A stretch of 64,000 nucleotides of DNA from Amygdalobacter nucleatus (lineage in GTDB: Bacteria; Bacillota; Clostridia; Saccharofermentanales; Fastidiosipilaceae), in NCBI RefSeq assembly GCF_029167365.1, contig NZ_JARFNM010000001.1, positions 1,518,681 to 1,582,680 of the forward strand, in the 5' to 3' direction. Shown one piece after another: positions 8,786 through 17,587 of the stretch (its first letter is position 1; each line of letters begins with the position of its first letter). The notes below the pieces were generated by a model. That model did not search any database. It saw only the letters and a program-made list of their open reading frames with translations, and had not been told where the DNA came from. The position numbers were made by a program, and so were the translations under genes.

Positions 8786-10570
8786 TTAATATTTGCTGCT
8801 TAAGCTGCTAATTGATTGCTTAAGTTCATTTTGTAAGCGTTCATAATTAGCCTTAATTCCAGCCTCAGGCACCAATTTGAAACGACCGATTGGTTCCAGC
8901 TCAGGTAAGCTCTGTAAGCTATGCAAATCAACGCCACGCTTCAAAGCCTCTAAGCCCTCATGATATAGCGTAATGATCAAATCAAGCATATAGAACTGTT
9001 TCTGGAGAGATGTGTAAGTATCAATCTCATCGAATGAGTTCTGGTGCAAGAAGTCTTCACGAATCATACGGCAAATTTGCATCTTGTACTGGTCGCTAAG
9101 TGGTAAGGAATCAGAACCGACCAACTTAACAATCTCCTCTAACTTAGCTTCATCTTGCAACAATTGCATAGCTAAGCGACGATTAGCTGACCATTTAGCA
9201 TCAACATTTTCATCCATCCAACCTAAGACTTTGGAATCATACAAGGAATATGATTGCAACCAGTTAATAGCTGGGAAGTGACGACGGTAAGCCAAAGCTG
9301 AGTCCAAACGCCAGAATACTTTAACAATACGCAAAGTAGCTTGTACGACTGGGTCAGACATGTCACCACCTGGAGGCGAAACAGCGCCAATAGCTGTCAA
9401 GACGCCCTCTTTGCCTTCACTGCCTAAGCAAGTAACCATACCTGCACGCTCATAGAACTGAGCTAGACGTGAACCTAAGTAAGCTGGGTAACCTTCTTCA
9501 CCAGGCATCTCTTCCAAACGACCAGACATTTCACGCAAAGCCTCAGCCCAACGCGAAGTTGAGTCAGCCATGATGGAAACAGAATAGCCCATATCACGGT
9601 AATACTCAGCAATCGTCATACCTGTATAAATAGAAGCTTCACGAGCAGCAACTGGCATATCGGATGTGTTAGCAATCAAAATTGTCCGCTCCATCAAGCT
9701 CTTACCAGTCTTTGGATCAATCAGCTCAGGGAACTCATTCAAAACGTCCGTCATCTCATTGCCACGTTCACCGCAACCAATGTAAACAACAACGTCACTA
9801 GCTGCCCACTTAGCTAATTGGTGCTGAGTAACTGTTTTACCAGAACCGAAAGGTCCAGGGATAGCAGCTGTACCACCCTTAGTAATTGGGAAGAAAGCAT
9901 CGATAACACGCTGGCCTGTAATAAGTGGCTCAGATGGTGCTAACTTCTCAGCATATGGACGAGGCTTACGCACTGGCCATCTCTGCAGCATTTGTACTTT
10001 ATGTTCATTACCTTCACTATCTTTGAGTGTAGCAATATCATCAACAATTGTGTGTTCGCCAGCTGGTACAACTGAAACAACTTCCAACTCACCTTTTAGT
10101 GTCGGTGGAACCATAATATAGTGCTTGATCAAGGATGTTTCTTGCACTGTACCCAAAACATCACCAGCCTGCACTTTCTGACCAGCCTTAGCTACTGGCT
10201 CAAAAGCCCACAATTTTTCTCTATCCAGCTTATCAACTTTAACGCCACGCTTGATATTGTTACCAAAGCGTTTGTACATGACATCAAGTGGTCTTTGAAT
10301 ACCATCGAACATGTTACCCATCAAGCCTGGTGCCAAATCACAGGCTAAAGGATAGCTTGTGGAAACAACAGGTTCACCTGGGCCTAAGCCAGCTGTCTCT
10401 TCATAAACCTGAATGGAGGCCAAATCACCGTGAATTTCGATGACTTCGCCGATTAGTTTTTTATCGGAAACCTCAACAACATCGAACATTTCAGCATCTC
10501 GCATGCCAGAAGCAACTACGAGTGGACCTGAAACTTTGAGGATTTTACCTTGACTAACTTTCTTTGCCAT
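8786..10570 (-). CDS. ntpA: V-type ATPase subunit A (catalytic)
   Basis: Catalytic ATP-hydrolysing subunit. Walker A GPFGSGKT lies near residue 235, [11 protein letters not shown] follows at about 262, and the A-subunit-specific insert (residues ~115-190) is present. The 594-residue length is typical. All catalytic motifs are intact. It lies 26 bases after ntpG and just before ntpB. Confidence 0.96.
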   Translation of the reverse strand: MAKKVSQGKILKVSGPLVVASGMRDAEMFDVVEVSDKKLIGEVIEIHGDLASIQVYEETAGLGPGEPVVSTSYPLACDLAPGLMGNMFDGIQRPLDVMYKRFGNNIKRGVKVDKLDREKLWAFEPVAKAGQKVQAGDVLGTVQETSLIKHYIMVPPTLKGELEVVSVVPAGEHTIVDDIATLKDSEGNEHKVQMLQRWPVRKPRPYAEKLAPSEPLITGQRVIDAFFPITKGGTAAIPGPFGSGKTVTQHQLAKWAASDVVVYIGCGERGNEMTDVLNEFPELIDPKTGKSLMERTILIANTSDMPVAAREASIYTGMTIAEYYRDMGYSVSIMADSTSRWAEALREMSGRLEEMPGEEGYPAYLGSRLAQFYERAGMVTCLGSEGKEGVLTAIGAVSPPGGDMSDPVVQATLRIVKVFWRLDSALAYRRHFPAINWLQSYSLYDSKVLGWMDENVDAKWSANRRLAMQLLQDEAKLEEIVKLVGSDSLPLSDQYKMQICRMIREDFLHQNSFDEIDTYTSLQKQFYMLDLIITLYHEGLEALKRGVDLHSLQSLPELEPIGRFKLVPEAGIKANYERLQNELKQSISSLSSKY

Positions 10571-10596
10571 AAATACTCCTTAATCTCCCAAGTGAT

Positions 10597-10938
10597 CTAC
10601 TTTTGCTCTTTCTTGTTAATGTCAAAGCCAATAGCTCGACGCACAGCTTCATGCAGATTGATCTCTGCTAATCCTGAAGGCTTTGCGGAACCTGGGATTG
10701 GCACGATAACGGGCAAGGCCTGATCTTTGTAATGCGCAATTACATGCTGGCAAACAGGCACGAGATCCTCTGTCAGATAAATTGCGGCATATTTTTCACT
10801 TTCACAAGCCGTCCTTAAGAGTTCATCTGCTTTTTGCTCAGCTGTCAGGGCTAAGACTTCCAGCCCCAAGCCTGCAAAGCCAGCTACAACACTCGGATTG
10901 CCTAGCACAGCCATTTTTCTAATACTTTCCTGTGCCAT
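10597..10938 (-). CDS. ntpG: V-type ATPase subunit F (NtpG)
   Basis: Small central-stalk subunit (113 residues; usual 100-115) that joins the D shaft. The pattern AVLGNPSVVAGFAGLGLEVL at the N-terminus and YLTEDLV near residue 55 fit the family. Its start is three bases from the end of ntpC, consistent with translational coupling. Confidence 0.92.
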   Translation of the reverse strand: MAQESIRKMAVLGNPSVVAGFAGLGLEVLALTAEQKADELLRTACESEKYAAIYLTEDLVPVCQHVIAHYKDQALPVIVPIPGSAKPSGLAEINLHEAVRRAIGFDINKKEQK

Positions 10939-10941
10939 ATC

Positions 10942-12132
10942 TTAGTCCACCTTTCTCAGAAGTTCAGCAGCCTGTGTATTTTTATCACTAGACCTTAAAG
11001 CTAACATCAGTTGCAAGTTCTTCACTTCAAACATATTCTCCAAATAAAGGCCCGCCACAGCGTCACAACCGTAAGTATTAGCTCTACCTCTAACTGCCAA
11101 GCGCAATAACAACTCATCGGCCGCTTTACTAAAGTGCCAACGTTCTCCTGGCTCAGCCCAATAAGCTAAGGCTTGTAACAAACTTGCACTCTGCTTGTTT
11201 TGATAAAGCTGAGTTAGACTCTTAAATACCAAATTAAAATCGTAACTAGCATTCATAGCTGGCAGCAATTTCGGATAAAGTTCAGCTATCTCAGTAACGC
11301 TAACTTCGCCACCTGGTACTAAAGCTGAAACAAGCTCGTTTGCTGTCATATGGGCACTCAAGGCACGCATGACTGTCTGCAAATTAGCAGCATCAGCTTG
11401 TAAAGCCAAATAGTCTAAAATATATTCCCGCTCTGACTTGGTGTTAGCCGACTTTGCCAGCTCAGCTAAATAGATAAAGTACAGCTGATCAATTCTGCGT
11501 GTGACTATACCTATCTCATGTGCATTGTAATAGACCTGCAAAATTGAGATTAATTCACAAGCTAACTTTTTGGGTAAAACTTGGCAATTACTGTTCTTGT
11601 TGATTAGCCTCAACACATCTTGCCAAAGTTTCTGCACATCCCAATTACCTGCTGTCAACAAATTAGCTTGCAAGCGAGTTGGAATAGTCTGTTCCTGCAA
11701 AATATTAGCTATATTGTTATTCTGCTGTTGCTGTTCAGCTTGATAGAGCAAAACGTTTTTCAGCAACCACTTCAGGTTGTGAAAATCATTGGGTAACGCC
11801 ATTGCCACTGGCAAGGTGTTGCGATTTGTGACTCGTTTGAGCATCTCTAAATCAGTTGTTCGCTTCAATTCCAGGCGCTCTTCTAATGTATCAGCAGCTG
11901 GATAACCTGCATGGTCTAAAGCTTCATGCAAACGTTTCAGCTCAACATGTGGATCAGCAAAGCTCAGCAATGTTTCTTTAGGCAAGCGTAGATTAGCTTT
12001 TGCGCGCAAACGACCAGTAGCATGCGCAAAACTTATTTCATTCTTCGCCTTACGCTGCCATGTCTGTCGCAAATTTAAGCCTGTACTTGCTAATAGCTGC
12101 TCGACATCTGCTCGACATTTTGCACTTGTCAT
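10942..12132 (-). CDS. ntpC: V-type ATPase subunit C
   Basis: Funnel-shaped subunit that couples the D/F shaft to the membrane K ring (equivalent to eukaryotic subunit d). The 396-residue all-helical, tryptophan-poor sequence has the usual ATGRLRAKANLRL-type N-terminus and a DLEMLK/FHNLKWLLKN block. It is slightly longer than the common ~330-350 residues. Order between ntpE and ntpG is as in Enterococcus hirae, which supports the call more than any one motif. Confidence 0.88.
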   Translation of the reverse strand: MTSAKCRADVEQLLASTGLNLRQTWQRKAKNEISFAHATGRLRAKANLRLPKETLLSFADPHVELKRLHEALDHAGYPAADTLEERLELKRTTDLEMLKRVTNRNTLPVAMALPNDFHNLKWLLKNVLLYQAEQQQQNNNIANILQEQTIPTRLQANLLTAGNWDVQKLWQDVLRLINKNSNCQVLPKKLACELISILQVYYNAHEIGIVTRRIDQLYFIYLAELAKSANTKSEREYILDYLALQADAANLQTVMRALSAHMTANELVSALVPGGEVSVTEIAELYPKLLPAMNASYDFNLVFKSLTQLYQNKQSASLLQALAYWAEPGERWHFSKAADELLLRLAVRGRANTYGCDAVAGLYLENMFEVKNLQLMLALRSSDKNTQAAELLRKVD

Positions 12133-12150
12133 TTTTCTCCACCTTCCAGC

Positions 12151-12735
12151 TTATTTAAGCAATTCCTGCTTAATAATTTGCAAAAGATCATATTGGTTAG
12201 CACGAACTAACTCTTCGAAGCTATAATCTTCGCAAATCTCAGCCTCCTGTAACATCACGCCACCAACTAATTTATCGCTATGTTCAACCGTTACATTAGC
12301 GTAACTAGCTGACCGTTTCTCTAAAGCAGATAATAACTTGGGTGCTAATTCTTTATCATTTTGCGCTAGAATCAACTTGCTATCAGCTTCAGTCGTTTCA
12401 GGCAAAACGCTTAGATAGTAATCTAACTTTTCATTCTCAGGCATAGCTGCCAATTTATTAAGCAAGGCAGCCAACAATTCATCAATTATTTCCTGATTTG
12501 CTTCAAGTTGAATACGCTTACGCTCCAAATTAACTTTAGCTTGTAGGCGTTGTTCTTCCTGTGCTGCATATTGTTCTTGCCACTTAGCTTCCTTAGTCTG
12601 CTCTTTCAAGATTTGTTGAGCATAACTATCTTGTAGCTTCACAATTTCAGCTTGGGTTGCAGCGTTGAGCTCAGCAAGTTCAGCTTGTAAGTCGCTGTCT
12701 AAGCGCTGCTTAATTTTGTCAATTCCTTGTATCAT
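12151..12735 (-). CDS. ntpE: V-type ATPase subunit E (peripheral stalk)
   Basis: Peripheral stalk subunit: a long N-terminal coiled coil rich in Glu, Gln and Lys (residues 1-95) and a globular C-terminal domain with the family's VGGVMLQ-type strand near residue 157. Length 194 is normal. Start ATG at 12733-12735 with GAGG upstream. Confidence 0.9.
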   Translation of the reverse strand: MIQGIDKIKQRLDSDLQAELAELNAATQAEIVKLQDSYAQQILKEQTKEAKWQEQYAAQEEQRLQAKVNLERKRIQLEANQEIIDELLAALLNKLAAMPENEKLDYYLSVLPETTEADSKLILAQNDKELAPKLLSALEKRSASYANVTVEHSDKLVGGVMLQEAEICEDYSFEELVRANQYDLLQIIKQELLK

Positions 12736-12809
12736 TACAAACCTCTTTCACTTTGCTTTAGCATGAACTCAAACTTCTTGTTTGAGCTAACCAACGAGCA
12801 AACAAAGGC

Positions 12810-13304
12810 TTAAATCATAAACATTGTAAAGACGCTGACGAGCAAAGCGAAGATGGCGTATGTTTCAACCATAGCTGCCAAGACGATAGCTTTGGACTGT
12901 GTTTCAGGGCGAGCAGAAACGAGTGTAACACCATCAGCAGCAACATTTGCCTGAGAAATAGCTGAATAGTAACCAACAAAGGCTGTTGGCAAGCAAGCTA
13001 CTAGCATCAAAGCGCCACGCTCTAAGCTAACATTCATACCGCCTGTGAAAACACCGGCTCTAAACAAAGAGATGAACCAAACGATCAAGCCGTAAATACC
13101 CTGAGAACCTGGGATAGCTTGCAGAATGATCAACTTACCATAACGGCTAGGATCTTCAGCTAATGAACCGCTTGCGACGGAACCTACAATACCAACACCT
13201 TTAGCTGAACCGATACCAGCACCTAAGGCTGCTAATGCACCACCCAAAATAGCTAAAGTATTACCGTTGAGAAGTGTGCTCAAATACTCTGTGAATGTAT
13301 TCAT
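12810..13304 (-). CDS. ntpK: V-type ATPase subunit K, Na+-type rotor ring
   Basis: Membrane rotor proteolipid of 164 residues with four helices, i.e. a duplicated two-helix hairpin. The ion-carrying Glu is E147 in AMVETYAIF. Residues equivalent to the E. hirae NtpK sodium ligands are present: S67 and Q68 in PGSQGIYG, Q118 in AISQANVAADG, and E147; only the position equivalent to T64 is Ser and L61 is Ile, both conservative. I infer sodium coupling. AGGAGG precedes the ATG by six bases, a strong site that fits the high ring copy number. Confidence 0.95.
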   Translation of the reverse strand: MNTFTEYLSTLLNGNTLAILGGALAALGAGIGSAKGVGIVGSVASGSLAEDPSRYGKLIILQAIPGSQGIYGLIVWFISLFRAGVFTGGMNVSLERGALMLVACLPTAFVGYYSAISQANVAADGVTLVSARPETQSKAIVLAAMVETYAIFALLVSVFTMFMI

Positions 13305-13431
13305 TTTTTCCTCCTATTTAAGCCTTCGCTTAAAAATTCTATTCCGATTAGGCTTTACCTAATCTGTTTACTTAATTAACTGTTCCTATGTTCATAAGTA
13401 AAAGTCGGAACGAAGCTTCTACTTAGAGGTC

Positions 13432-15537
13432 TTAAGCTCGGCGCAAACGCTCGATCAAAGACGGTTGTTGAATTTTTTCTTCCGTATACTTCGTATGAAC
13501 TGATAACGGCTTAAACAGCTTACCACCGCCATCATAGAAGTGGCCAAAGAATTCGACGTAGTGCAAACGAGTTGTATGCACATAAGCAGACAGGCCTGAC
13601 AGCATGATGTTCATCGTATGCCCCAAAAGCAAGATTACAATCGTAACAAAGCAATTTGGGAAGCCAAAGCCAATCATCTTAGCAAACATATTGACAACCA
13701 TGGCAATAACGCTTGTTGATAAAACTAAGGCCGTGATACGTGTATAGGACAAAATATCACCGACAAAGCCTGTGATGTCATACAACTTCAAAATGCCTGA
13801 AATCAGCTGAGAAATAGGGTTCTTGCTGTTCTTCTTCGATAAGAAAACGATAACAAAGATTGCAGCGTAACAGAGCCACTTGCCCCAAGCCAACCCAGCT
13901 GCCATGCAACCAATACCGCCAAAGATAAAGAACCACGGTGCTATTTCGGTGAAAGCTGTACGCGGATCGCCATTTCTGCACAATTTGTAGATATTAAGAA
14001 TCATACCAATTGCAATGTGAGCCATACCGAGTGCAACTGAAGTTGCCATGATCAGCATTGGATCTTTGAACGGGTCAGCAAATAGAGGTTGCAAAGTAAA
14101 CTTGCCGTAGGTTAAAGCAGTTGGTAAATCGCCAAAGAATGAGCCATATGCCAAGCCCCAAAGGATAGCAAAGAAGCCGCCACCTGCAAATATCCACATA
14201 AAGCGGCGAGAATTGCCATGCACTTTGTTGGTCAAAATCAGATAGAGTGCCGCGCAGAAGAAGATCAAGCCATAGCCAATATCTGATAGCATTGCACCAA
14301 AGAAGAAGGCATAGCCTGGTGCCAAAATCCAAGTTGGATCAATATCCGTCTTGTAATCTGGCATTGAGAACTCTTCAATCACGCTCTCATAAGGGCGAAC
14401 TTGTCGGTTGTTATTCAGCAAAACCGGTACATCTTCGTCCTCTGCAATAGCAATATCAGCACAAACAGCACTGTAATTTGCTTCAATTTCTCTATATAAG
14501 TCCTTGGTCAAATTCGTTGGCACAAAAGCTTCCAAGACAAAGATTTTATCAGCTGCACTGAGTTGGCAAATAGCTTCAAGGCGCTCTGCCTGAATGCGAT
14601 AGAAGTCAGCCAAAACACGCCACTTAGCTGTATGTTTGGTTAAGTCTAAGCGCTTAGTGCGTAAATCAGTCAACTGTTGTTCAATAGCTTTAGCCTCAGC
14701 TTGAGCTGATTTGTAAGTAGCTAAGAAATCAATGCCTGTTTCAGGTACAACTGTGGTCAAAGTTGGTAGAGCCTTAAAAGCAAAAGTGTTCAATAAGCGC
14801 TCTACATCAGCTTGTTCACTACGTAAGCAAGCTAACAATACAAGCACTTCTTCTGTGCCGATATCTATTGTCTGGAACGCAATTATGCACGGGCTATCGT
14901 TAGCTACTTGGCAAAAGTCAGCCAACACTTCTTGGTTACGCAAAGTACCAACAAAGCATGCAAAACGGCTCTTAGCTTGTAGCTCTGGGATTTGCAAATT
15001 CTGATAAGTTGCAAGTTGTTTAACCAAACCAGTTTGTTTGTTGAGTTCTACTTGTAATTGGTCTATCTGCAAACTTAATTGAGCAAAATCAGAGGCTGTC
15101 TTCAGAACTTCTGTCTGCTCTTTGGTCATGCTAATGTATTCTTCGTGTTCAACCTGCTCTTTTTGTTTGAAGAGCGAAGATTTCTCAGGTTTAACCAAGC
15201 CTGAAAGGGTGATTTGCTTATCCAAAAAATCGATTCTGCGCTGACATTCAAGGGAAAGTGCGGCAAAATCGACATCTGCAAGCTTAAAAGCTGTTAATTT
15301 GTAAGCTTGTGGATTAGCTAAATGATTAATTTCATCTGCAAATACTCGCTCAAAATCAGCATTGTCATTGGCTTTGGCTGTCTTAGCAGCTTGTTCCGTT
15401 TGTTCAGTCAAGGCCTGTTCAAGTTCTTCATTGCGCCGAACTTCCAATACTCCCTGCTTACTTAAATAGTTGATAATGGCCGGCAATTCTGTTTTCAAGC
15501 CGATCAGCTGCATTTTGGACAGTTTAACGATCGCCAT
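13432..15537 (-). CDS. ntpI: V-type ATPase subunit I (membrane stator)
   Basis: Stator equivalent of subunit a, 701 residues. The N-terminal ~370 residues are cytoplasmic with coiled coils that bind the E/H stalks; the C-terminal half has about eight membrane helices including the RxxA-type helix SYTRITALVLSTSVIAMVVN, whose Arg is the expected channel residue, and the closing LHYVEFFGHFYDGGGKLFKPL block. It overlaps the end of the preceding gene by 14 bases, showing translational coupling. Confidence 0.95.
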   Translation of the reverse strand: MAIVKLSKMQLIGLKTELPAIINYLSKQGVLEVRRNEELEQALTEQTEQAAKTAKANDNADFERVFADEINHLANPQAYKLTAFKLADVDFAALSLECQRRIDFLDKQITLSGLVKPEKSSLFKQKEQVEHEEYISMTKEQTEVLKTASDFAQLSLQIDQLQVELNKQTGLVKQLATYQNLQIPELQAKSRFACFVGTLRNQEVLADFCQVANDSPCIIAFQTIDIGTEEVLVLLACLRSEQADVERLLNTFAFKALPTLTTVVPETGIDFLATYKSAQAEAKAIEQQLTDLRTKRLDLTKHTAKWRVLADFYRIQAERLEAICQLSAADKIFVLEAFVPTNLTKDLYREIEANYSAVCADIAIAEDEDVPVLLNNNRQVRPYESVIEEFSMPDYKTDIDPTWILAPGYAFFFGAMLSDIGYGLIFFCAALYLILTNKVHGNSRRFMWIFAGGGFFAILWGLAYGSFFGDLPTALTYGKFTLQPLFADPFKDPMLIMATSVALGMAHIAIGMILNIYKLCRNGDPRTAFTEIAPWFFIFGGIGCMAAGLAWGKWLCYAAIFVIVFLSKKNSKNPISQLISGILKLYDITGFVGDILSYTRITALVLSTSVIAMVVNMFAKMIGFGFPNCFVTIVILLLGHTMNIMLSGLSAYVHTTRLHYVEFFGHFYDGGGKLFKPLSVHTKYTEEKIQQPSLIERLRRA

Positions 15538-15850
15538 GCTCTAAGCACCTCCCGTAGAGTTTGCTCAATACAGTCGTAAACTCCTTGCGGGCTTGTTCTT
15601 GTTGTTGTCTGCAATCGAGCTGTGCCTGTTTGCGAACTTTATTAAGTTGTTCTTCACCTGTTAGCTTAAGCTGTTCTACGAATGCTTGCCGTTTATCACG
15701 CAATTCTTCGCGTGTCTTAGCTAGCTTGGACTCAGCTGCCTGTTTGGCAGCTTTGATTTTGGCTTGGGCAGCCTCAGTGGCAGCCTGCAACGATTGATCC
15801 ATATTTGTTTCAATCTCAGTAATCTGCTTGACTAAATCAAGATTTCCCAT
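15524..15850 (-). CDS. ntpF: V-type ATPase subunit G/H (NtpF, peripheral stalk coiled coil)
   Basis: First gene of the operon. The 108-residue product is almost entirely a charged Ala/Gln/Lys-rich helix, the form expected for the E-subunit partner in the peripheral stalk. Identity rests on length, coiled-coil nature and first-gene position (ntpF in E. hirae), not on a sharp motif. GAGG lies upstream of the ATG and a promoter 72-100 bases further up. Confidence 0.82.
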   Translation of the reverse strand: MGNLDLVKQITEIETNMDQSLQAATEAAQAKIKAAKQAAESKLAKTREELRDKRQAFVEQLKLTGEEQLNKVRKQAQLDCRQQQEQARKEFTTVLSKLYGRCLEHGDR

Positions 15851-15921
15851 GCTAAACCTCTTTCAACAAGTAAATTGTCTAAAGTTACAAATAGCTTTGT
15901 AAATTCGTCTTTACCTTGTCC

Positions 15922-15950
15922 ATTTTAACAAAACTTATCATTTTATACAA
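15922..15950 (-). promoter_or_regulatory. promoter of the V-ATPase operon
   Basis: On the minus strand TTGTAT (15945-15950) and TAAAAT (15922-15927) are exactly 17 bases apart and read toward ntpF. Both boxes are one or two bases off consensus. Confidence 0.55.
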
Positions 15951-16140
15951 AGATATGCTCATATTGGCAAGCTAGACAACAAATTTCACAAATTATGCCC
16001 TTTAGTTTGTACCATCAACTAAACAAACATCACAACAATTGAAGCAAGTTGAATTTTTGCGCTGTTTTATGCATTCAGGTATTACCCATACCGTAATTAT
16101 GTCCAAGCAAAAGCCAGCATTGCTTAAATAAATCACATAA

Positions 16141-16168
16141 GGCTCTGCAAGCGTAATTATGCAGAGCC
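16141..16168 (-). terminator. hairpin downstream of the secreted-protein cassette
   Basis: GGCTCTGCA (16141-16149) pairs perfectly with TGCAGAGCC (16160-16168) around a 10-base loop; on the minus strand it is followed by an AT-rich tract. It lies about 330 bases past the last cassette gene and 300 bases before the V-ATPase promoter, so it may insulate the two. No other gene is supported in 15951-16503. Confidence 0.5.
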
Positions 16169-16503
16169 TCGAAAGATAGCACTAGATTGTTAATTTCCCA
16201 TCGCATACGACCTATCAAGTCTATAAATAACTTGAAATTAAGCCCTAAATACTCCGTCACTTAACGTCTTCTGCAACCTTTTCACCTCTTTACCAACTTC
16301 TCACGCCTTTTAGCTTTTAACCGAAAGTAGCGCTTAGTTTTAAGAACATAACGTCCTATATCACCGAAATTGAAGCTTAGCCCAATTAAGTACAGCCATT
16401 TCAATGCAGCCATGTTTCTCTCCGCATTCACGTTATGCCATCTTACAAGCTGAAATGCCAAACCGATTGCGATATGTAAAAAAAGCAGCCTGTAAGCAAA
16501 GCC

Positions 16504-16749
16504 CTATATATGCGCACGCCTAAGCATTGGCCCATCAGCCAAGTTGCGAGCTTTACGACTAAAATAATAAGCTGTGCTAAGGTATAAGCTATGCAAAGCA
16601 AATATCAATATCACGGCATACGCCTTACCTTGCCAAACAGCAACATAAAATGCTATAGCTAACGCATTTACAATATTCAGCTCATACAGCGATTGTTTTG
16701 CTTCTTGATAATTCAGTTCCGGTTCATCCCAGTAACAAAGTATATGCAT
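16504..16749 (-). CDS. small membrane protein, function unknown
   Basis: Unrecognised 81-residue protein with two hydrophobic helices (about residues 27-45 and 45-63), an acidic N-terminus (DEPELNYQEAK) and a basic C-terminus (SRKARN...LRRAHI), so the C-terminus is likely cytoplasmic. AGGAG lies in the last codons of the preceding secreted-protein gene and the ATG is five bases after that gene's stop, so the two are translationally coupled. A partner or immunity role for the secreted protein is possible but unproven. Confidence 0.55.
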   Translation of the reverse strand: MHILCYWDEPELNYQEAKQSLYELNIVNALAIAFYVAVWQGKAYAVILIFALHSLYLSTAYYFSRKARNLADGPMLRRAHI

Positions 16750-16754
16750 AACGT

Positions 16755-17314
16755 TTAGGCTCCTAAACTTCTCGGACGAATTGGGTCAAACCAATCGCCA
16801 TCATAAGGACCACAAATTACCCTTTTCCCATTTTCATCAACTGCATAAAATGTTATTCCTAGATTTATTGCTTTATGGTAATAGGAATTAGAATAACTTG
16901 AATAATATTCACCTTTACTAGAATACTGCGTATATCCAACATATAATCTAGGACCATATGGGCTGTTAAAATTAAACACCGTACCCAAAGCAGCCATAAT
17001 AGCCTTTAACGTGCCTGCTTCAATATACAAGCCGCCGAGCCAAAGAGCAACACCTCCAATTTGCTTCCAAGGGATTTCTATGTACTGACGTAATCCCGTT
17101 GAATAATCAATATCAGGTATTTCATACGGATTATCCGGTGTAACAGGTCCTCTTAAAGCAATTTCTTGTTGCAACTGTAATAAGCCTTCTCTAGCTTCTT
17201 CACTGACAGTAGCATAATTATTACATACAGCATCTGAATCAGCAGCAAAAATGCATTTACTAAAATTAGCAATCACAAAAAGTCCAACAAGACCCAACGA
17301 TAAAAGTTTTTCAT
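16755..17314 (-). CDS. secreted protein of unknown function, frameshifted at the signal peptide
   Basis: From 17297 downward the frame encodes a signal-peptide core (LVGLFVIANFSKCIFA, likely cut after the last Ala) and a ~155-residue exported domain with Tyr-rich and Trp motifs; I do not recognise it. A good ribosome site (AAGGAG) and ATG lie at 17314, but that ATG is one base out of frame: it is followed by five A residues, and a sixth would give an ideal Met-Lys-Lys-Leu-Leu signal start joined to the rest. So either the gene is switched off by slippage, translation starts at the TTG at 17297, or a base was lost in sequencing. Confidence 0.6.
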
Positions 17315-17360
17315 AAAATTATCTCCTTAAGTGATAAAAAGTAAATATCGACAACGTGCA

Positions 17361-17383
17361 CAGGAATTTCACTTAAATTCCTG
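17361..17383. other. hairpin in the leader of the secreted-protein gene
   Basis: Perfect 9-bp stem (17361-17369 with 17375-17383) with a 5-base loop. It overlaps the last codons of the 20-codon leader ORF and lies 47 bases before the ATG at 17314. Confidence 0.55.
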
Positions 17384-17431
17384 CCTATATAATGGTCCTG
17401 TCTTATATTTCATAGGATAGATCCGTTCCAT
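17369..17431 (-). CDS. 20-residue leader ORF
   Basis: ATG at 17429-17431, five bases after a near-perfect GGAGGGAG ribosome site (17437-17444), encodes a 20-residue basic peptide (three Lys, two Arg, three Tyr) ending with TGA at 17369. It lies between an extended -10 promoter and the secreted-protein gene, and its end forms part of a hairpin. It could be a leader peptide, a short regulatory peptide or the stump of a lost gene. Confidence 0.45.
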   Translation of the reverse strand: MERIYPMKYKTGPLYRQEFK

Positions 17432-17459
17432 ATGATCTCCCTCCGCATATCTCATTTTC

Positions 17460-17468
17460 ATTATAACA
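17460..17468 (-). promoter_or_regulatory. extended -10 promoter of the leader/secreted cassette
   Basis: Minus-strand TGTTATAAT is a perfect extended -10 element (TG-N-TATAAT) at 17460-17468. No good -35 is seen, as is usual for extended -10 promoters. It reads into the 20-codon ORF. Confidence 0.5.
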
Positions 17469-17514
17469 CAAGCAAAATCAATGACATTAGATTTTTCTAT
17501 ATGAATAATTCATC

Positions 17515-17580
17515 CTATGGATTAACAGCCTTCAGCCTAACATCATCTATAAGAACAGTTGTACCTCCAAATTATCAAGT
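17515..17580 (-). pseudogene. possible remnant of a carbohydrate-binding module tail
   Basis: Just past the amylase stop codon the minus strand encodes GGTTVLIDDVRLKAVNP then a TAG at 17515. The VxIDDVxL pattern is how beta-sandwich modules of the CBM4/CBM22 type often end. It may be the tail of a lost extra module. Confidence 0.3.
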
Positions 17581-17587
17581 AAACTGC

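Noticed and set aside
16075..16260. 61-codon minus-strand frame
   Set aside because: GTG start without ribosome site and it spans a perfect terminator-like hairpin, so it is unlikely to be translated.
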